Assembly (NCBI GenBank): GCA_036267155.1
Contig: DATAWP010000001.1
Location: forward strand, 1 to 64,000
Source of the DNA: PALSA-1353 sp036267155
GTDB taxonomy: Bacteria > Planctomycetota > Phycisphaerae > Tepidisphaerales > Tepidisphaeraceae
Direction: 5' to 3'
Length of the DNA: 64,000 bases
Positions 7,337 through 16,750 of the stretch are shown here, in pieces (positions within the stretch are counted from its first letter, which is position 1; the number at the start of each line of letters is the position of its first letter). The notes below the pieces were generated by a model that was not told where the DNA came from, searched no databases, and saw only the letters and a program-made list of their open reading frames with translations. The translations under genes were made by a program, and so were the position numbers.

Positions 7337-8557
7337 TTAATAGGCAATCACCAGCGACACTTCTCCGCCGGTGGAATTGTACCCCTTGGCGTAATCTCCC
7401 CGGTAATCGACTCTCAGGCTCGAATGGCCTCCGAAGGCCAGACCCACGCCGACGGCGGGGGTCCAATAGTCGGGGACGGCCGCGTGGTGCAGAAAATTGG
7501 AATACGTGACGCCGCCCTCCACGAAAAACGGACTGCGGGGGAACTGATACGACGCCTCGAGGCCGTTCTTGATAATCCATTGGTCGATGTCCGTGTCGAA
7601 TTGGTAGTCGTCAACGCTCACATCCACGTTGCTGGTGTAGCTGACCTGATCGCCGAGGGTGACGGTCAATCCGTCCCAGTGGAGCGCGAAGCTGCTGGTC
7701 CCGCCGCCGCCGACGAGGAGACCGCCGGCGGCCTGATCGTAGCTGGCCGAAAGACCGGCGAATCCCCAGGGCGTCACCTGCCAACTCAAACCGTTGCCCC
7801 GGTTGTTGAAGATCGTGACCGGCACGGCGATTTCCTCGGCCACGGTGTAGGCCTCGCTGCCGGAGATGTTAGTGAACGCAAGTGTTGTTCCCAGGGACAG
7901 AGCCGCGTGGCTGCCGAATCGCAGCCCGGTATCGAAGTTCACATCGGCCCAGCTTCCGTCGAGGGAGTCGGCCCTGCTGGCGCCGCCGTCGGCGGTCAGC
8001 CCGAGATAGGTGGCGCCGGAATCTGATCTCGACACTGTCGGCTGCTGATTGTGGATTCCAAAACGGGTAAAGACGCCATCTGCAATGACGGCGGTGGAAG
8101 CCTGCGGGTTTCCATCCAGCGGCGCAACCGCGGAAAACTGGTCCATCTTTTGCAGGAACTGGGCGTATGCCTGTTCGCCATTCTGCTCGATGAATTTGTG
8201 GATTTGGGATTGCAGGCTGGAACCGCCGCTCGCCGTGAATGTCCTGGTGAATCCCGTGGAGGGGAAGGTGATGGTCGCCTGCGTCTGTGCGGCGTTTTCG
8301 GTAAGGATGATCGCGTCGGGAACGCCGCCCCACGTCAATGCGGTCGTGACGTTCTGACCGAACAGCGGGGCATAAGGGCCCTGCTCGTTAATCACGTTGT
8401 CCGTGAGATGGATGATGTTCGGCCCGCCGTCGGCAACGGTCGTGCCGCCCGATCCAACCGAGGTCACGTTGAAAAAACCGTCGGCCGAGGCCCGGCTTCC
8501 CAGCGCGAGCAAACCCATCGAAGCCAACAAAACCAAACGGTTTCGCATCCTGTGCAT
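7337..8557 (-). CDS. exported outer-membrane beta-barrel-like protein
   Basis: A 406-residue exported protein with a signal peptide (MRNRLVLLASMGLLALGSRASA). The middle has little secondary signature. From about residue 180 the C-terminal half alternates hydrophobic and polar residues (LRFGSHAALSLGTTLAFTNI, SSLRVDYRGDYAKG) and ends in the aromatic strand EVSLVIAY, as in autotransporter/OmpA-like barrels. ATG 8557 was chosen because GGAG lies 9 nt upstream; a longer in-frame ORF to 8764 would overlap the cyclase and lack a signal peptide at its start. It lies only 38 nt downstream of squalene-hopene cyclase on the same strand, which implies co-transcription and possibly a hopanoid-related outer-membrane role. 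Function unknown. Confidence 0.75.
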   Translation of the reverse strand: MHRMRNRLVLLASMGLLALGSRASADGFFNVTSVGSGGTTVADGGPNIIHLTDNVINEQGPYAPLFGQNVTTALTWGGVPDAIILTENAAQTQATITFPSTGFTRTFTASGGSSLQSQIHKFIEQNGEQAYAQFLQKMDQFSAVAPLDGNPQASTAVIADGVFTRFGIHNQQPTVSRSDSGATYLGLTADGGASRADSLDGSWADVNFDTGLRFGSHAALSLGTTLAFTNISGSEAYTVAEEIAVPVTIFNNRGNGLSWQVTPWGFAGLSASYDQAAGGLLVGGGGTSSFALHWDGLTVTLGDQVSYTSNVDVSVDDYQFDTDIDQWIIKNGLEASYQFPRSPFFVEGGVTYSNFLHHAAVPDYWTPAVGVGLAFGGHSSLRVDYRGDYAKGYNSTGGEVSLVIAY

Positions 8558-8595
8558 CGTGTTGGTCTCCTGCAATGAATCCCGATCCGCGCCGA

Positions 8596-10614
8596 TCAAC
8601 CGGCCCGCTGGGCGGCGCGCATCCGGCGATAGCGCGACAACGCCGTCAACGGGAAATAGAGCCGATAGAGGTGATACTTCAAATAAAACACTTTCGGGAA
8701 CCCCGTCCCGGTAAAGAAATTCTCCTCCCAATTGCCGTCCGGGGATTGATGCTCGATCAGCCAATCGATCGCCTTCTTCACCGCTGGGTCATTCGGCCCG
8801 GCGGCGGCGAGCATACCCATCGCGCCCCACGCCGTTTGCGAAGCCGTGCTGGGGCCTTGCCCCTTCAAGGAGGGATCGTGATAGCTCAGGGCGGTCTCGC
8901 CAAAGCTGCCGTCCGGCTTTTGAACGCTCCGCAGCCAATCGGCGGCTTTCTGGATGTAGGGTCGGGTCATGTCCTCGCCGATGGCTTTCAATCCAGCGAG
9001 AATCTGCCAGGTTCCATAGACGTAATTCACGCCCCAGCGTCCCCACCAGGCGCCGCAGGGGTCCTGATGTTTCTTGATAAATCCGATGGCGGGGCCGACG
9101 GCGGGGTGATCGAGCCGGATGCGGCAGTGTCCAAGCCCTTCCAGCACGCGGCCGGTGATATCGGGGCAGCTTGGGTCCTGCATGGCGTTGTGATCGGCGA
9201 AGGGGATTTTTTCCAGGATCGGCCGGTCTTTCGTGCGGTCAAACGCCGCCCAGCCGCCGTCGTCGTTCTGCATGTTCAGCAGCCATTTGATTCCGCGAGA
9301 CAGCGCCGCCTTGGCCGGTTCGCCGCCGAGGCGGCCCAGCGCCGCCAGCACGATCGCCGTGTCGTCCACATCCGGATAATGCGGATTGGAAAACTCGAAG
9401 AACCATCCGGATGGCTCGACCGGCCGGCAATTTTTCTGCCAGTCCGCGGCGACTCGGCATTCCTTCTCAATCAGCCAGCGAATTCCCCGCGTTGCCGGAT
9501 CGGACTGCGGATCCAAACCCGCCTCCGCCAGCGCGTGCATCGCCAGGCCGGTATCCCACACCGGCGAAACGCACGGCTGAAGCCGGATGGTGTCGCCCTC
9601 TTCAATGTAAAAATCCCGCAAATCTTTATGCGCTTTGGCCACCCGCGGATCGTCATCGGGATAACCCAGCGCGCGCATGACGATGAGCATGTAGACCATC
9701 GGCGGAAAGATCGCGCCCAGGCCCTCGGAACCTTCCATGTGGTCGAGCAGCCATTTTTCCGCCGCTTTCATCGCGCGATCGCGCACGGGGGCGATCGGAC
9801 AGCGTTCATACGCCTTGAGAATCTGATCCACCCGAAGAAAAAGGTCGTGCCACGATCGCGGCAATCCGCGCGGCGGATCGGCAACGCGGTTGGCGGCGGC
9901 GCGGTCGATGTACAATTCCGCCATTCCCATCTTCGCGGGCAGTCGCCGCGTGTAGCGCAGCGTCGTCACGAACGACAGCGGCAAAATCATCGTCCGAGTC
10001 CAGGCCGAGACGTGGTAGAGATTGAAATAAAACCACTTCGGCAGAAAGACGATCTCCGGCGGAATGCTGGGGCAGGCGTCGTAACTGATCTGGCCAAGGG
10101 CGGCGAAGTAGAACTTGGTGAAGCTATTGCACTTTTCCGCTCCGCCCTGCGCAAGAACGACGCGCCTCGCCTGCTGCATGTGGGGCGCGAGCGGATCATC
10201 CCCCATCAGCTTCAGGGCGAAGTATGCCTTCACCGTCCCGGAAAGGTCCGACGGCCCCCCGGGGAACAGGCTCCAGCCCCCCTCGTCATTTCGCAGGTTG
10301 CGCAAATAATTTGCAATCTTCGGCAAGTCGGGGTCGTTTTCCTGCGCGAGGATGAATTTAAGCAGCAGATATTCCGATGCCAAGATGCTGTCGCCCTGGA
10401 GTTCGCCGACCCAGTACCCCTTTTCATTCTGGAGGCGCAGCAGGGCGTCGCGGGCTTTCTGCCACGTGACATCGAGCCGATCTTCTGAAGCCGTGCTGCT
10501 TTGCACCTGCGGGTCGGCGGTTGCGATCGGGGGCGCACTCACGGCGGCGGAAATTAACCGCCATACGACACGCGAGCAAGTGCGGCGATCCAATGGCGGC
10601 CGCCCTTTTCCCAT
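8596..10614 (-). CDS. shc: squalene-hopene cyclase
   Basis: Membrane-associated class II terpene cyclase converting squalene to hopene/diplopterol (also called hpnF). The 672-residue chain is built of repeated alpha-helical QW motifs, e.g. ENEKGYW-type, NDEGGWSLFPGG, NDDGGWAAFDRT, KPDGSFGETAL, SPDGNWEENFFTGTGFP. It carries the catalytic acid motif DVDD (about residues 415-418). The N-terminal about 45 residues before LDVTWQKARDALL are not conserved-looking. The ATG at 10614 or an in-frame TTG at 10632 are both possible starts and neither has a strong Shine-Dalgarno. It is divergent from the M14 peptidase gene and followed by the beta-barrel gene. Confidence 0.96.
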   Translation of the reverse strand: MGKGRPPLDRRTCSRVVWRLISAAVSAPPIATADPQVQSSTASEDRLDVTWQKARDALLRLQNEKGYWVGELQGDSILASEYLLLKFILAQENDPDLPKIANYLRNLRNDEGGWSLFPGGPSDLSGTVKAYFALKLMGDDPLAPHMQQARRVVLAQGGAEKCNSFTKFYFAALGQISYDACPSIPPEIVFLPKWFYFNLYHVSAWTRTMILPLSFVTTLRYTRRLPAKMGMAELYIDRAAANRVADPPRGLPRSWHDLFLRVDQILKAYERCPIAPVRDRAMKAAEKWLLDHMEGSEGLGAIFPPMVYMLIVMRALGYPDDDPRVAKAHKDLRDFYIEEGDTIRLQPCVSPVWDTGLAMHALAEAGLDPQSDPATRGIRWLIEKECRVAADWQKNCRPVEPSGWFFEFSNPHYPDVDDTAIVLAALGRLGGEPAKAALSRGIKWLLNMQNDDGGWAAFDRTKDRPILEKIPFADHNAMQDPSCPDITGRVLEGLGHCRIRLDHPAVGPAIGFIKKHQDPCGAWWGRWGVNYVYGTWQILAGLKAIGEDMTRPYIQKAADWLRSVQKPDGSFGETALSYHDPSLKGQGPSTASQTAWGAMGMLAAAGPNDPAVKKAIDWLIEHQSPDGNWEENFFTGTGFPKVFYLKYHLYRLYFPLTALSRYRRMRAAQRAG

Positions 10615-10793
10615 AGGAAGATTTTTTTGCAATATTTCTGGATTTTTCTTGACGCTTCGGGGAGGGGAGGTAGCGTGAGCGCAGTTCCCTTTTGTTAAAA
10701 GTCGGCGTCGGTACTGCCAGCGATTTGGCGAACGGTTTTTTCAAATCGGCGTGGTTTGCCATTGCGTAGTACTGCGTTTGACCGAGGTGCGGA

Positions 10794-13328
10794 TTGAACG
10801 GCAAGAGCCTCGCAATTGTGGGAGCATCGCTCACTTTTGTGGGGGCGATTACTCTGGTTCTGTCGGTTTTGATCGTACTTAGCCGGGACCGCATTATGAG
10901 TTTGTCGCCCAAGGCCGTGGCTCCCGCGGCAACGGATTCCCCGATCGCTTCAGGGACGGAACTGTGGGGCGAAAAACTGCCAGAAATTCCGCAGGAAAAG
11001 CAAGCGGATGTGCTGGATGACGTTGGTGAATTCAATCAACTGCTTCGAAGCGGCGACGCTGGCAATTTGAAGCGTGCTGTGTCGCGTCTTAAGCGCCTTG
11101 TCTCATCGCAGCCCAAAGTATTCGCCGAAGTGCTGCCAAAATTGCTCCAGCCGCTTTTGGATGCCAAGCTCTACGCTGAAACAATAGCCTTTGCGCGAAA
11201 TGCAATTGAGATAAGGCCGCAAACTCCGCAGTTCGTCGCGGAGGAACAGCGCGCCATCGTCGAATCGCTCATGGCTCAGGGGCTCTACGATCAGGCACTT
11301 GCGGCGGCTAAGAGCTACTACAATGTCGCGACATTGAAGGATACTGCGGCGGCCATCGATCTCGTCGCGGACGTGTTGAACAAATCCCGCGGCGGACGCG
11401 ATCCAACCATCGGGCTGCGATTTAAGACCGAGCAAGCCTCGACGGGGCCACAATCTCCCTTACCCGCGGCTGGTTCTGTCGATCCAGCACTCCAGGCCGA
11501 CGTTCCCTCCAGCACCAATCCCAGCCTGGATGCCATCACGGTGGACGATTCGGCCTACGAACCCGCGATCGCAAGGACCTTTACTCACGCGGAAGAAAGC
11601 TATGGGTCGCTTATCGGCCGGGGGAATCTTTTATTGTTGGCGGATAGGCCCGTTGAAGCCCGGCAATGCTTTACGTCCGCGTGCCGGTTTACCGACGGCG
11701 AGACCGGCAAGCTGCGCAACGCGCTGGAAGGGATTGCTCGCGCCGTGCGAGCGCAATCCGGCGGCATCACCGAGGCCAACGCACTCATTACGGCAATTCA
11801 GCAGGGGGATATCTCCTCGCTGCCCAAAGACTTGACGGCGCTGGGTGCGAGCCGGTTGCAAGCGGCGGCGCAAAGGATCTCGCTCGCGGCACTTCCGCCA
11901 GCCGTTCAACCGCCTCCCCTTGAGGAGCAAAGGGAGGGCGACGAGCATGGTGCGGACCCCACCGATCAGAGCGTTTTGGTTTCCACTGGATTCGAGTGTA
12001 GTACGCCATTCGATGTTAAACAGGATTCTCCTACACATTTTGAGTTGACCGTGACGCAGCCTCAATTGCGTGATTGGTTCATGTTCCGAGTGCGAGGCGT
12101 GAAGGGAAAGGTGATCCGGTTCGACATCACCGACCCTCGCACGCGGTTGGACAAATGGTGGTCGCTCAATCCCGTCTACGCCTACGGGGACGATATCAGC
12201 GATCCAAGTCTCTATCGCGTTGAGCCTGTGGACGCTCACGCCCCAATGACAGCCGCGTGGAACGGTTCATTGCTTCCGTCGGACCGGGGCCAGAAGTGGC
12301 ACTGGATCGCCCAGACGTGGATAAGCGGCGGCAATACGTTTAGTTTCGTTCAGCGTTTCGACGCCGATAGAGCCTTTGTGGCAATGCGACCGCCGCATCC
12401 GCCGAGCTACAGTGAGCTATACATTCGAGCATTGGCGGACAACCCATTGGCGAAAGTAATTGAGGTGGGCCGCTCTACGGAGGATCGGTCGCTAATTCTG
12501 GTGAAAATTTCTTCCGGCGTCCAAGGGGAGAAAACGCTGCCTTGCATGCTGTTCTACGCCGGTGAACATGCAGATGAGCATGATGCAATGTGGGTTGCCC
12601 AAGGCGTGATTGAATACCTCGTTAGCGACGATTTGGCTGCCCAGCGTCTGCGCAGCCGCTTTACTTTCCTGATCATTCCGATGCTCGATCCGGACGCATC
12701 GGTTCACGGGACGCATCAAGGCATGATCGCGAGCTTTCTCATGGGACGCCGAACGCCCGAATCCAGCGCCTATGCAAATTGGTTTCAAAGCTGGATCGCC
12801 GCTGGAAATCGCCTCGATTTGGTTTTTGACTTCCATAACGTGCAGGCCAGCGAAAGCGCCAATGTGGAGTGTGCCTTGATGGAGGGCTTGGGCATCCGCG
12901 GCAGCGCCTCTGCGGCCCTGCATGCATTACTGGTCAAAAATATAAAAGAATCAGGCTTCGCCGTTACGGGTCGCCCCCGCATGCGCGGATGGTCTCCGGA
13001 TCGGTTGGGGGGATGGCTGAGCCGCTATTACGGAGCGCTTACGCTTGCGTATGAGTTCGATAGTCAAAGTCCTGAACGTCATTTGAATCTTCGGAGTTTG
13101 GAAGACCTTGGCCGCATTTTTGTAAACGCGGCATGCAGTTTTGTCGCTGAGCCCGATGCGAAGAATCTCCTTGTGGATATTGATGTGCGTCGTCAACAAC
13201 GGTTGGAGCGATGGACGAAATACGGCCCTCCTCCCACCGCTGACGAGGATGCTATTCAGTCGGAATCCGAGCGAGCTGAACCTATGAACCTGGCAATTGG
13301 CGACGGACATGAACAGTGGCATTGGTAG
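10794..13328 (+). CDS. membrane-anchored M14-family zinc carboxypeptidase
   Basis: An 844-residue protein with an N-terminal membrane anchor (LAIVGASLTFVGAITLVLSVLIVL), a helical TPR-like region (about 60-330), a beta domain resembling the N-domain of cytosolic-carboxypeptidase (AGBL/CCP-like) M14 enzymes (FECSTPFDV...MFRVRGVKGKVIRFDI...NPVYAYGD), and a catalytic M14 domain. Zinc ligands are H592 and E595 in AGEHADEH and H681 in DFHNV; the general base is probably E754 in YEFDS. It would therefore trim C-terminal residues from peptides outside the membrane (inference). TTG 10794 follows GAGG by 6 nt. The next gene encodes a small Cys-rich exported peptide 37 nt downstream, so a shared pathway is plausible. 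Confidence 0.85.
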   Translation: MNGKSLAIVGASLTFVGAITLVLSVLIVLSRDRIMSLSPKAVAPAATDSPIASGTELWGEKLPEIPQEKQADVLDDVGEFNQLLRSGDAGNLKRAVSRLKRLVSSQPKVFAEVLPKLLQPLLDAKLYAETIAFARNAIEIRPQTPQFVAEEQRAIVESLMAQGLYDQALAAAKSYYNVATLKDTAAAIDLVADVLNKSRGGRDPTIGLRFKTEQASTGPQSPLPAAGSVDPALQADVPSSTNPSLDAITVDDSAYEPAIARTFTHAEESYGSLIGRGNLLLLADRPVEARQCFTSACRFTDGETGKLRNALEGIARAVRAQSGGITEANALITAIQQGDISSLPKDLTALGASRLQAAAQRISLAALPPAVQPPPLEEQREGDEHGADPTDQSVLVSTGFECSTPFDVKQDSPTHFELTVTQPQLRDWFMFRVRGVKGKVIRFDITDPRTRLDKWWSLNPVYAYGDDISDPSLYRVEPVDAHAPMTAAWNGSLLPSDRGQKWHWIAQTWISGGNTFSFVQRFDADRAFVAMRPPHPPSYSELYIRALADNPLAKVIEVGRSTEDRSLILVKISSGVQGEKTLPCMLFYAGEHADEHDAMWVAQGVIEYLVSDDLAAQRLRSRFTFLIIPMLDPDASVHGTHQGMIASFLMGRRTPESSAYANWFQSWIAAGNRLDLVFDFHNVQASESANVECALMEGLGIRGSASAALHALLVKNIKESGFAVTGRPRMRGWSPDRLGGWLSRYYGALTLAYEFDSQSPERHLNLRSLEDLGRIFVNAACSFVAEPDAKNLLVDIDVRRQQRLERWTKYGPPPTADEDAIQSESERAEPMNLAIGDGHEQWHW

Positions 13329-13365
13329 ATTTCGAGGATTTATCTCTAATTTTGGGAGGTATTGT

Positions 13366-13833
13366 GTGAAACGACCTTACGCAATGCTTTTATTTCTCTT
13401 TGTGGTGGGATTCGCGTTCAGTTCAGGTCTGGGGAGCATTCATCGGTTGTCACGAGATGAAATGAGCAAGATACGAGCTGGATACAACCCCAACGGTATC
13501 TGCAGTCCCGGAGGACCATGTGGTACCGGAGGCACAAATAATTTCGGGTGCGATACTACCAACGTGAACAATTTGCCTGCGAGTGGTGGCGTTATGTGCA
13601 GTTCGCCGGGCGCACAGTGTGGTTGGACAAACACAGTGAATGGCAACAATAATGTGTGCGGAAACAATGGTGGCAATGGATGCAGTGGCGGGCAGAGTCA
13701 GGGTTGCATCACTCATTCATTTAACGTTTGCGCGCAACAGCAAACACAGATGGGAATTACCACCGTCCTTAACTGCTCTTGTTTGTCTGGTAGCCAATCA
13801 ATTCAAGAGGGGGTAATAAGTTGGTGTCAGTAG
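13366..13833 (+). CDS. Cys-rich exported peptide with double-glycine-type leader
   Basis: A 155-residue protein of unknown family. Residues 1-24 are a hydrophobic export segment (MLLFLFVVGFAFSSGLG). Residues 28-39 read LSRDEMSKIRAG, which fits the double-glycine leader consensus L(-12)S(-11)xxE(-8)L/M(-7)xxI(-4)xG/A(-2)G(-1). The predicted mature part (from Y40) is Gly/Asn/Ser-rich with 12 cysteines and little else. The start is GTG 13366 because GGGAGG lies 6 nt upstream; an earlier ATG at 13297 would overlap the previous gene and lacks such a site. It lies between the M14 peptidase and a protein with a C39-like domain, with a MauE/thioredoxin gene beyond. An even cysteine count suggests up to six disulfides. 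Function unknown; a modified or disulfide-stapled secreted peptide is my best guess. Confidence 0.8.
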   Translation: MKRPYAMLLFLFVVGFAFSSGLGSIHRLSRDEMSKIRAGYNPNGICSPGGPCGTGGTNNFGCDTTNVNNLPASGGVMCSSPGAQCGWTNTVNGNNNVCGNNGGNGCSGGQSQGCITHSFNVCAQQQTQMGITTVLNCSCLSGSQSIQEGVISWCQ

Positions 13834-14006
13834 TAATGACGAATTAGCCGATTGCCTGAATTATATTGGCGTTATTAGGTGGGAAGGATCCTTGGCATTT
13901 CCGCACCGAGCTTACTATAGCCAAAGGAATTTCTCTGACGGATGTCGGTGTCCGCACATAATGGTGGCAGTCTTTCTTCACCTTAAACGAAAAGCTGGTA
14001 TGTCTA

Positions 14007-15554
14007 ATGTCCCTTAGTACCATTAAGAGCGGATTATTCTTTTACTGTGTCGGCCTCATTTTACGCGGGGACATTGCCAATGCGGCCGCCCAAGATCTCC
14101 CTGACCTGGCCACAATTGCCAGGGGAATCGCAATTAATCAAGATTCGCTTCGGAACTTAGAGATAAAGCACTTCATACTAAAGGAGGAACAGCGCCCCTC
14201 AGATACCGCGGAATGGGAACCAATAAAGCAAACGGTCGAAGGGAATGCATGGTATGATGGTCTTCCGAACAGCAAAGTCAGAATCCAGATTACGCGTCGC
14301 ATCTCAGAATGGCAGAACGGGTTGGCGCCGTGGATCGAGCAACAACAGGACGTGGGTTACGATGGGCAAATGGGGCGCGTGGTGAATATACGTAGCGGGC
14401 CGCCTGGCAGATTATCGGATTGCAATACTGCGCAGCTGTTGCCTGGGGTACCGGTGCAAATTCATGATGCGATTCAACCGTATGCCGACGGTACTGCATT
14501 CTGTTTGAATTATTTCAGCATTCCAGACACCAAGAACCGCTCCCTCGCGAAGATATTCTCAGATGCCGCACGATTGGGCGCCAAGTGGCCGATCCAGTGG
14601 GAAACAATTTACGGCGTCAAAACTATTAAGGTAACTGACGGCACCCCCGCGTATGGAGGCTTTTTATTTTGGTTCGACCCTAACGCCGGTTACGCGCTTC
14701 GCAAATTTCAATCAGAATATCGGCTTCCTGGCAAGGATTGGGTTCTGCAACGTGAGATGGAGATTCCAGACCTAATTGAAGCTGGAAAGGGTTTTTGGTT
14801 TCCAAGTCGGGCGATATGTATCCAACCGTATTATGGCAAATTTGGATGGCAGATTCGACTTTCATATCATGTGGAAAAAGTCATAGCGAACAATCCGTCT
14901 TTCGATCCGCACGTCTTCACCGTACCTTTCCCGCCAAATTATTTTGTAAGTGATGAAGTGAACGGGGGGTCATTCTATACCAAGAGCGCTAAGGCGACCG
15001 AAAATGCAATCGATCGCGCCGTAGCAAAATTGAAAGATGAGGACCTATCGCATCTTCCCACATCAACGAATCCTTCAGCCATTGCAAATGTTCCAATGGA
15101 CAATATTCAGCAGGAAAGCGTCGTTTCGCTCACCCACCGTTTCCCGGCTGCTATCGCGATTGTGCTGGCAATTCTCGGTGCGGCCGTGTTAATTTTTGTT
15201 GTGGGGGTATGGCGGCGATTCCATGCACGTTTGCGTCTTGTGCTAATGGCAGCCGTTCTTTGCACAGCAGGTGTAGGTCGCGCTGCCTACGCTGACGAAA
15301 TGCTCGATCCAACAGGCGATGTCGTTGAACCAAATTGCGGCGTCTATGATACCTGCTTTTGCCTGCGTTGGTTTGGTCGTGCGGCCGGCATCCGGGACGT
15401 AGGTCGCCTTTTGCATTCAGGAGATCGACTGGAGCAGCGGTGTTCACTGGAAGAGATGCAGATCGCCTTCGCGGACTATAATATCGAGGCTACCGGACTT
15501 AGGGCCGACAACCTCAACGATCATCAGAGTTTCAGGTCAGGGCGTCAAGAATGA
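14007..15554 (+). CDS. exported protein with truncated C39-peptidase-like C-terminus
   Basis: A 515-residue protein. An N-terminal signal segment (LFFYCVGLILRGDIANAAA) is followed by a periplasmic beta-rich region (about 30-370) that resembles LolA/outer-membrane-lipoprotein-sorting folds. Two membrane segments follow (FPAAIAIVLAILGAAVLIFVV and LRLVLMAAVLCTAGVG). A final segment reads NCGVYDTCFCLRWFG, then SLEEMQIAFADYNIEATGLRA. This last part matches the N-terminal half of C39 peptidases, with C444 as nucleophile. The frame then stops at TGA 15552 before any HFVV-type catalytic His/Asp block. The following 97 bases show C39-tail-like scraps in shifted frames, so the domain seems broken by deletion and frameshift. 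Upstream and downstream genes suggest processing of the Cys-rich peptide. Confidence 0.7.
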   Translation: MSLSTIKSGLFFYCVGLILRGDIANAAAQDLPDLATIARGIAINQDSLRNLEIKHFILKEEQRPSDTAEWEPIKQTVEGNAWYDGLPNSKVRIQITRRISEWQNGLAPWIEQQQDVGYDGQMGRVVNIRSGPPGRLSDCNTAQLLPGVPVQIHDAIQPYADGTAFCLNYFSIPDTKNRSLAKIFSDAARLGAKWPIQWETIYGVKTIKVTDGTPAYGGFLFWFDPNAGYALRKFQSEYRLPGKDWVLQREMEIPDLIEAGKGFWFPSRAICIQPYYGKFGWQIRLSYHVEKVIANNPSFDPHVFTVPFPPNYFVSDEVNGGSFYTKSAKATENAIDRAVAKLKDEDLSHLPTSTNPSAIANVPMDNIQQESVVSLTHRFPAAIAIVLAILGAAVLIFVVGVWRRFHARLRLVLMAAVLCTAGVGRAAYADEMLDPTGDVVEPNCGVYDTCFCLRWFGRAAGIRDVGRLLHSGDRLEQRCSLEEMQIAFADYNIEATGLRADNLNDHQSFRSGRQE

Positions 15555-15651
15555 GGGAGCGCTAGAAATTCCCGTTCGTGGCGAAATTATGCCTGGCAGC
15601 TAAGCGGAAGAGTGGGACATGTGCGCCAGTTCAGTCCGGCGGATTTTGTAA

Positions 15652-16623
15652 ATGTACGGTTCGGCCGATCATTCCGGTTGCGCTCATCTCCGTGTTACAT
15701 GTCGCCGCTTGGTGGAGGCTGTGCTGGGAGCGGCGTTGTTATTGGGGGCTGGTTTTAAGGCGCATCAGCTGTTAAGCCGTTCAACCTCCGTGATTCTAGG
15801 TTTGCTACACGGCAAACTGATGCTGGCGGAATTGATACAACTTGAATTGCTGCTGGCTCTATGGCTCCTCATCGGCGGCTTTCCCCGATCGCGCTTCATC
15901 ACATCCATAACTTGCTTCGGTCTATTCGCGTGTGTCGCGTTCTACGAAGCTGCGCGTGCGATGCCGAGTTGCGAGTGTTTTGGGAATGTGAAAGTTCCGC
16001 CGCTGGTTACCGGGAGTTTTGACTTGGCGGCGGTCACGAGCCTTTGGTTTACTCGCCCGGCCTGGGATTCAATCGTTGAGCGTGTACCTTCGCGACAGCG
16101 GTTGTTTTTCGGATTGACATTGGCGGGCCTATTATCGACGGGGCTTTGGTCGGCGTATGCCGTGCGGATTCACGGGCATGACGCGTCTATTGCGGCCGCC
16201 GCCGCAGCGGGGGACGGCGCGCTGGTCGTGCTGGAGCCGGAGAATTGGGTGAACAAACCGTTTCCGCTGTTGGACGAGATCGACGGTGCAAAGGACCTGC
16301 GTTCGGGTCGATGGCTGGTGGTTCTCTATCACTACGACTGCGACAGTTGCCTGGAGGCGATTCCCCGTTATCGAGCGTTCGCCGTTTCCGAGGTTGCCAG
16401 GAATGCCGGGATAAGGGTGGCGTTTATCGCGATGCCGCCGACGCCCGTTGGCGCGGATCCCGTAGGAATCTCCCCGAATTACTTGCATCTTGCTCTGCGG
16501 CCGGACCATGACTGGTTCGCCACCACGCCGGTGGCCGTTGCCTTGGAGAACGCTCGCGTTATCGAGGCGAGGCAGGGCGACCATGCCGTCGCGCCGCCGG
16601 ACATTCCAGGCTGGCGGCGCTGA
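15652..16623 (+). CDS. MauE/DoxX-like redox membrane protein with thioredoxin-like domain
   Basis: A 323-residue protein with four to five membrane segments (VEAVLGAALLLGAGFKAHQL, LIQLELLLALWLLIGG, ITSITCFGLFACVAFYEAA, LFFGLTLAGLLSTGLWSAY) of the MauE type. A conserved cysteine pair sits in PSCECFG. The C-terminal extracytoplasmic domain carries YHYDCDSCLEAIPRY, a CxxC thioredoxin-like active site. MauE-family proteins support disulfide formation in Cys-rich periplasmic partners, and the fused CxxC domain fits an oxidase/isomerase pair. The natural substrate here could be the 12-Cys peptide two genes upstream (inference). The ATG at 15652 has no good ribosome site; a start closer to RLVEAVLG is possible. 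Confidence 0.8.
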   Translation: MYGSADHSGCAHLRVTCRRLVEAVLGAALLLGAGFKAHQLLSRSTSVILGLLHGKLMLAELIQLELLLALWLLIGGFPRSRFITSITCFGLFACVAFYEAARAMPSCECFGNVKVPPLVTGSFDLAAVTSLWFTRPAWDSIVERVPSRQRLFFGLTLAGLLSTGLWSAYAVRIHGHDASIAAAAAAGDGALVVLEPENWVNKPFPLLDEIDGAKDLRSGRWLVVLYHYDCDSCLEAIPRYRAFAVSEVARNAGIRVAFIAMPPTPVGADPVGISPNYLHLALRPDHDWFATTPVAVALENARVIEARQGDHAVAPPDIPGWRR

Positions 16624-16750
16624 ATCACCGTCCATATCCTTCGCATATCCGGTGTACGATTGCCCAGAAAGGAACGATCAGGACGAGCCGCAATGGCCAT
16701 TCCCGGCCTTTGCCGCTATGATCGGCAGCTTAACCGAATCCTTGTGACTT

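Noticed and set aside
8575..10488. 637-aa open frame on the plus strand
   Set aside because: Fully antisense to squalene-hopene cyclase; rich in Arg/His/Gln with no motif, typical of a shadow of a GC-rich gene.
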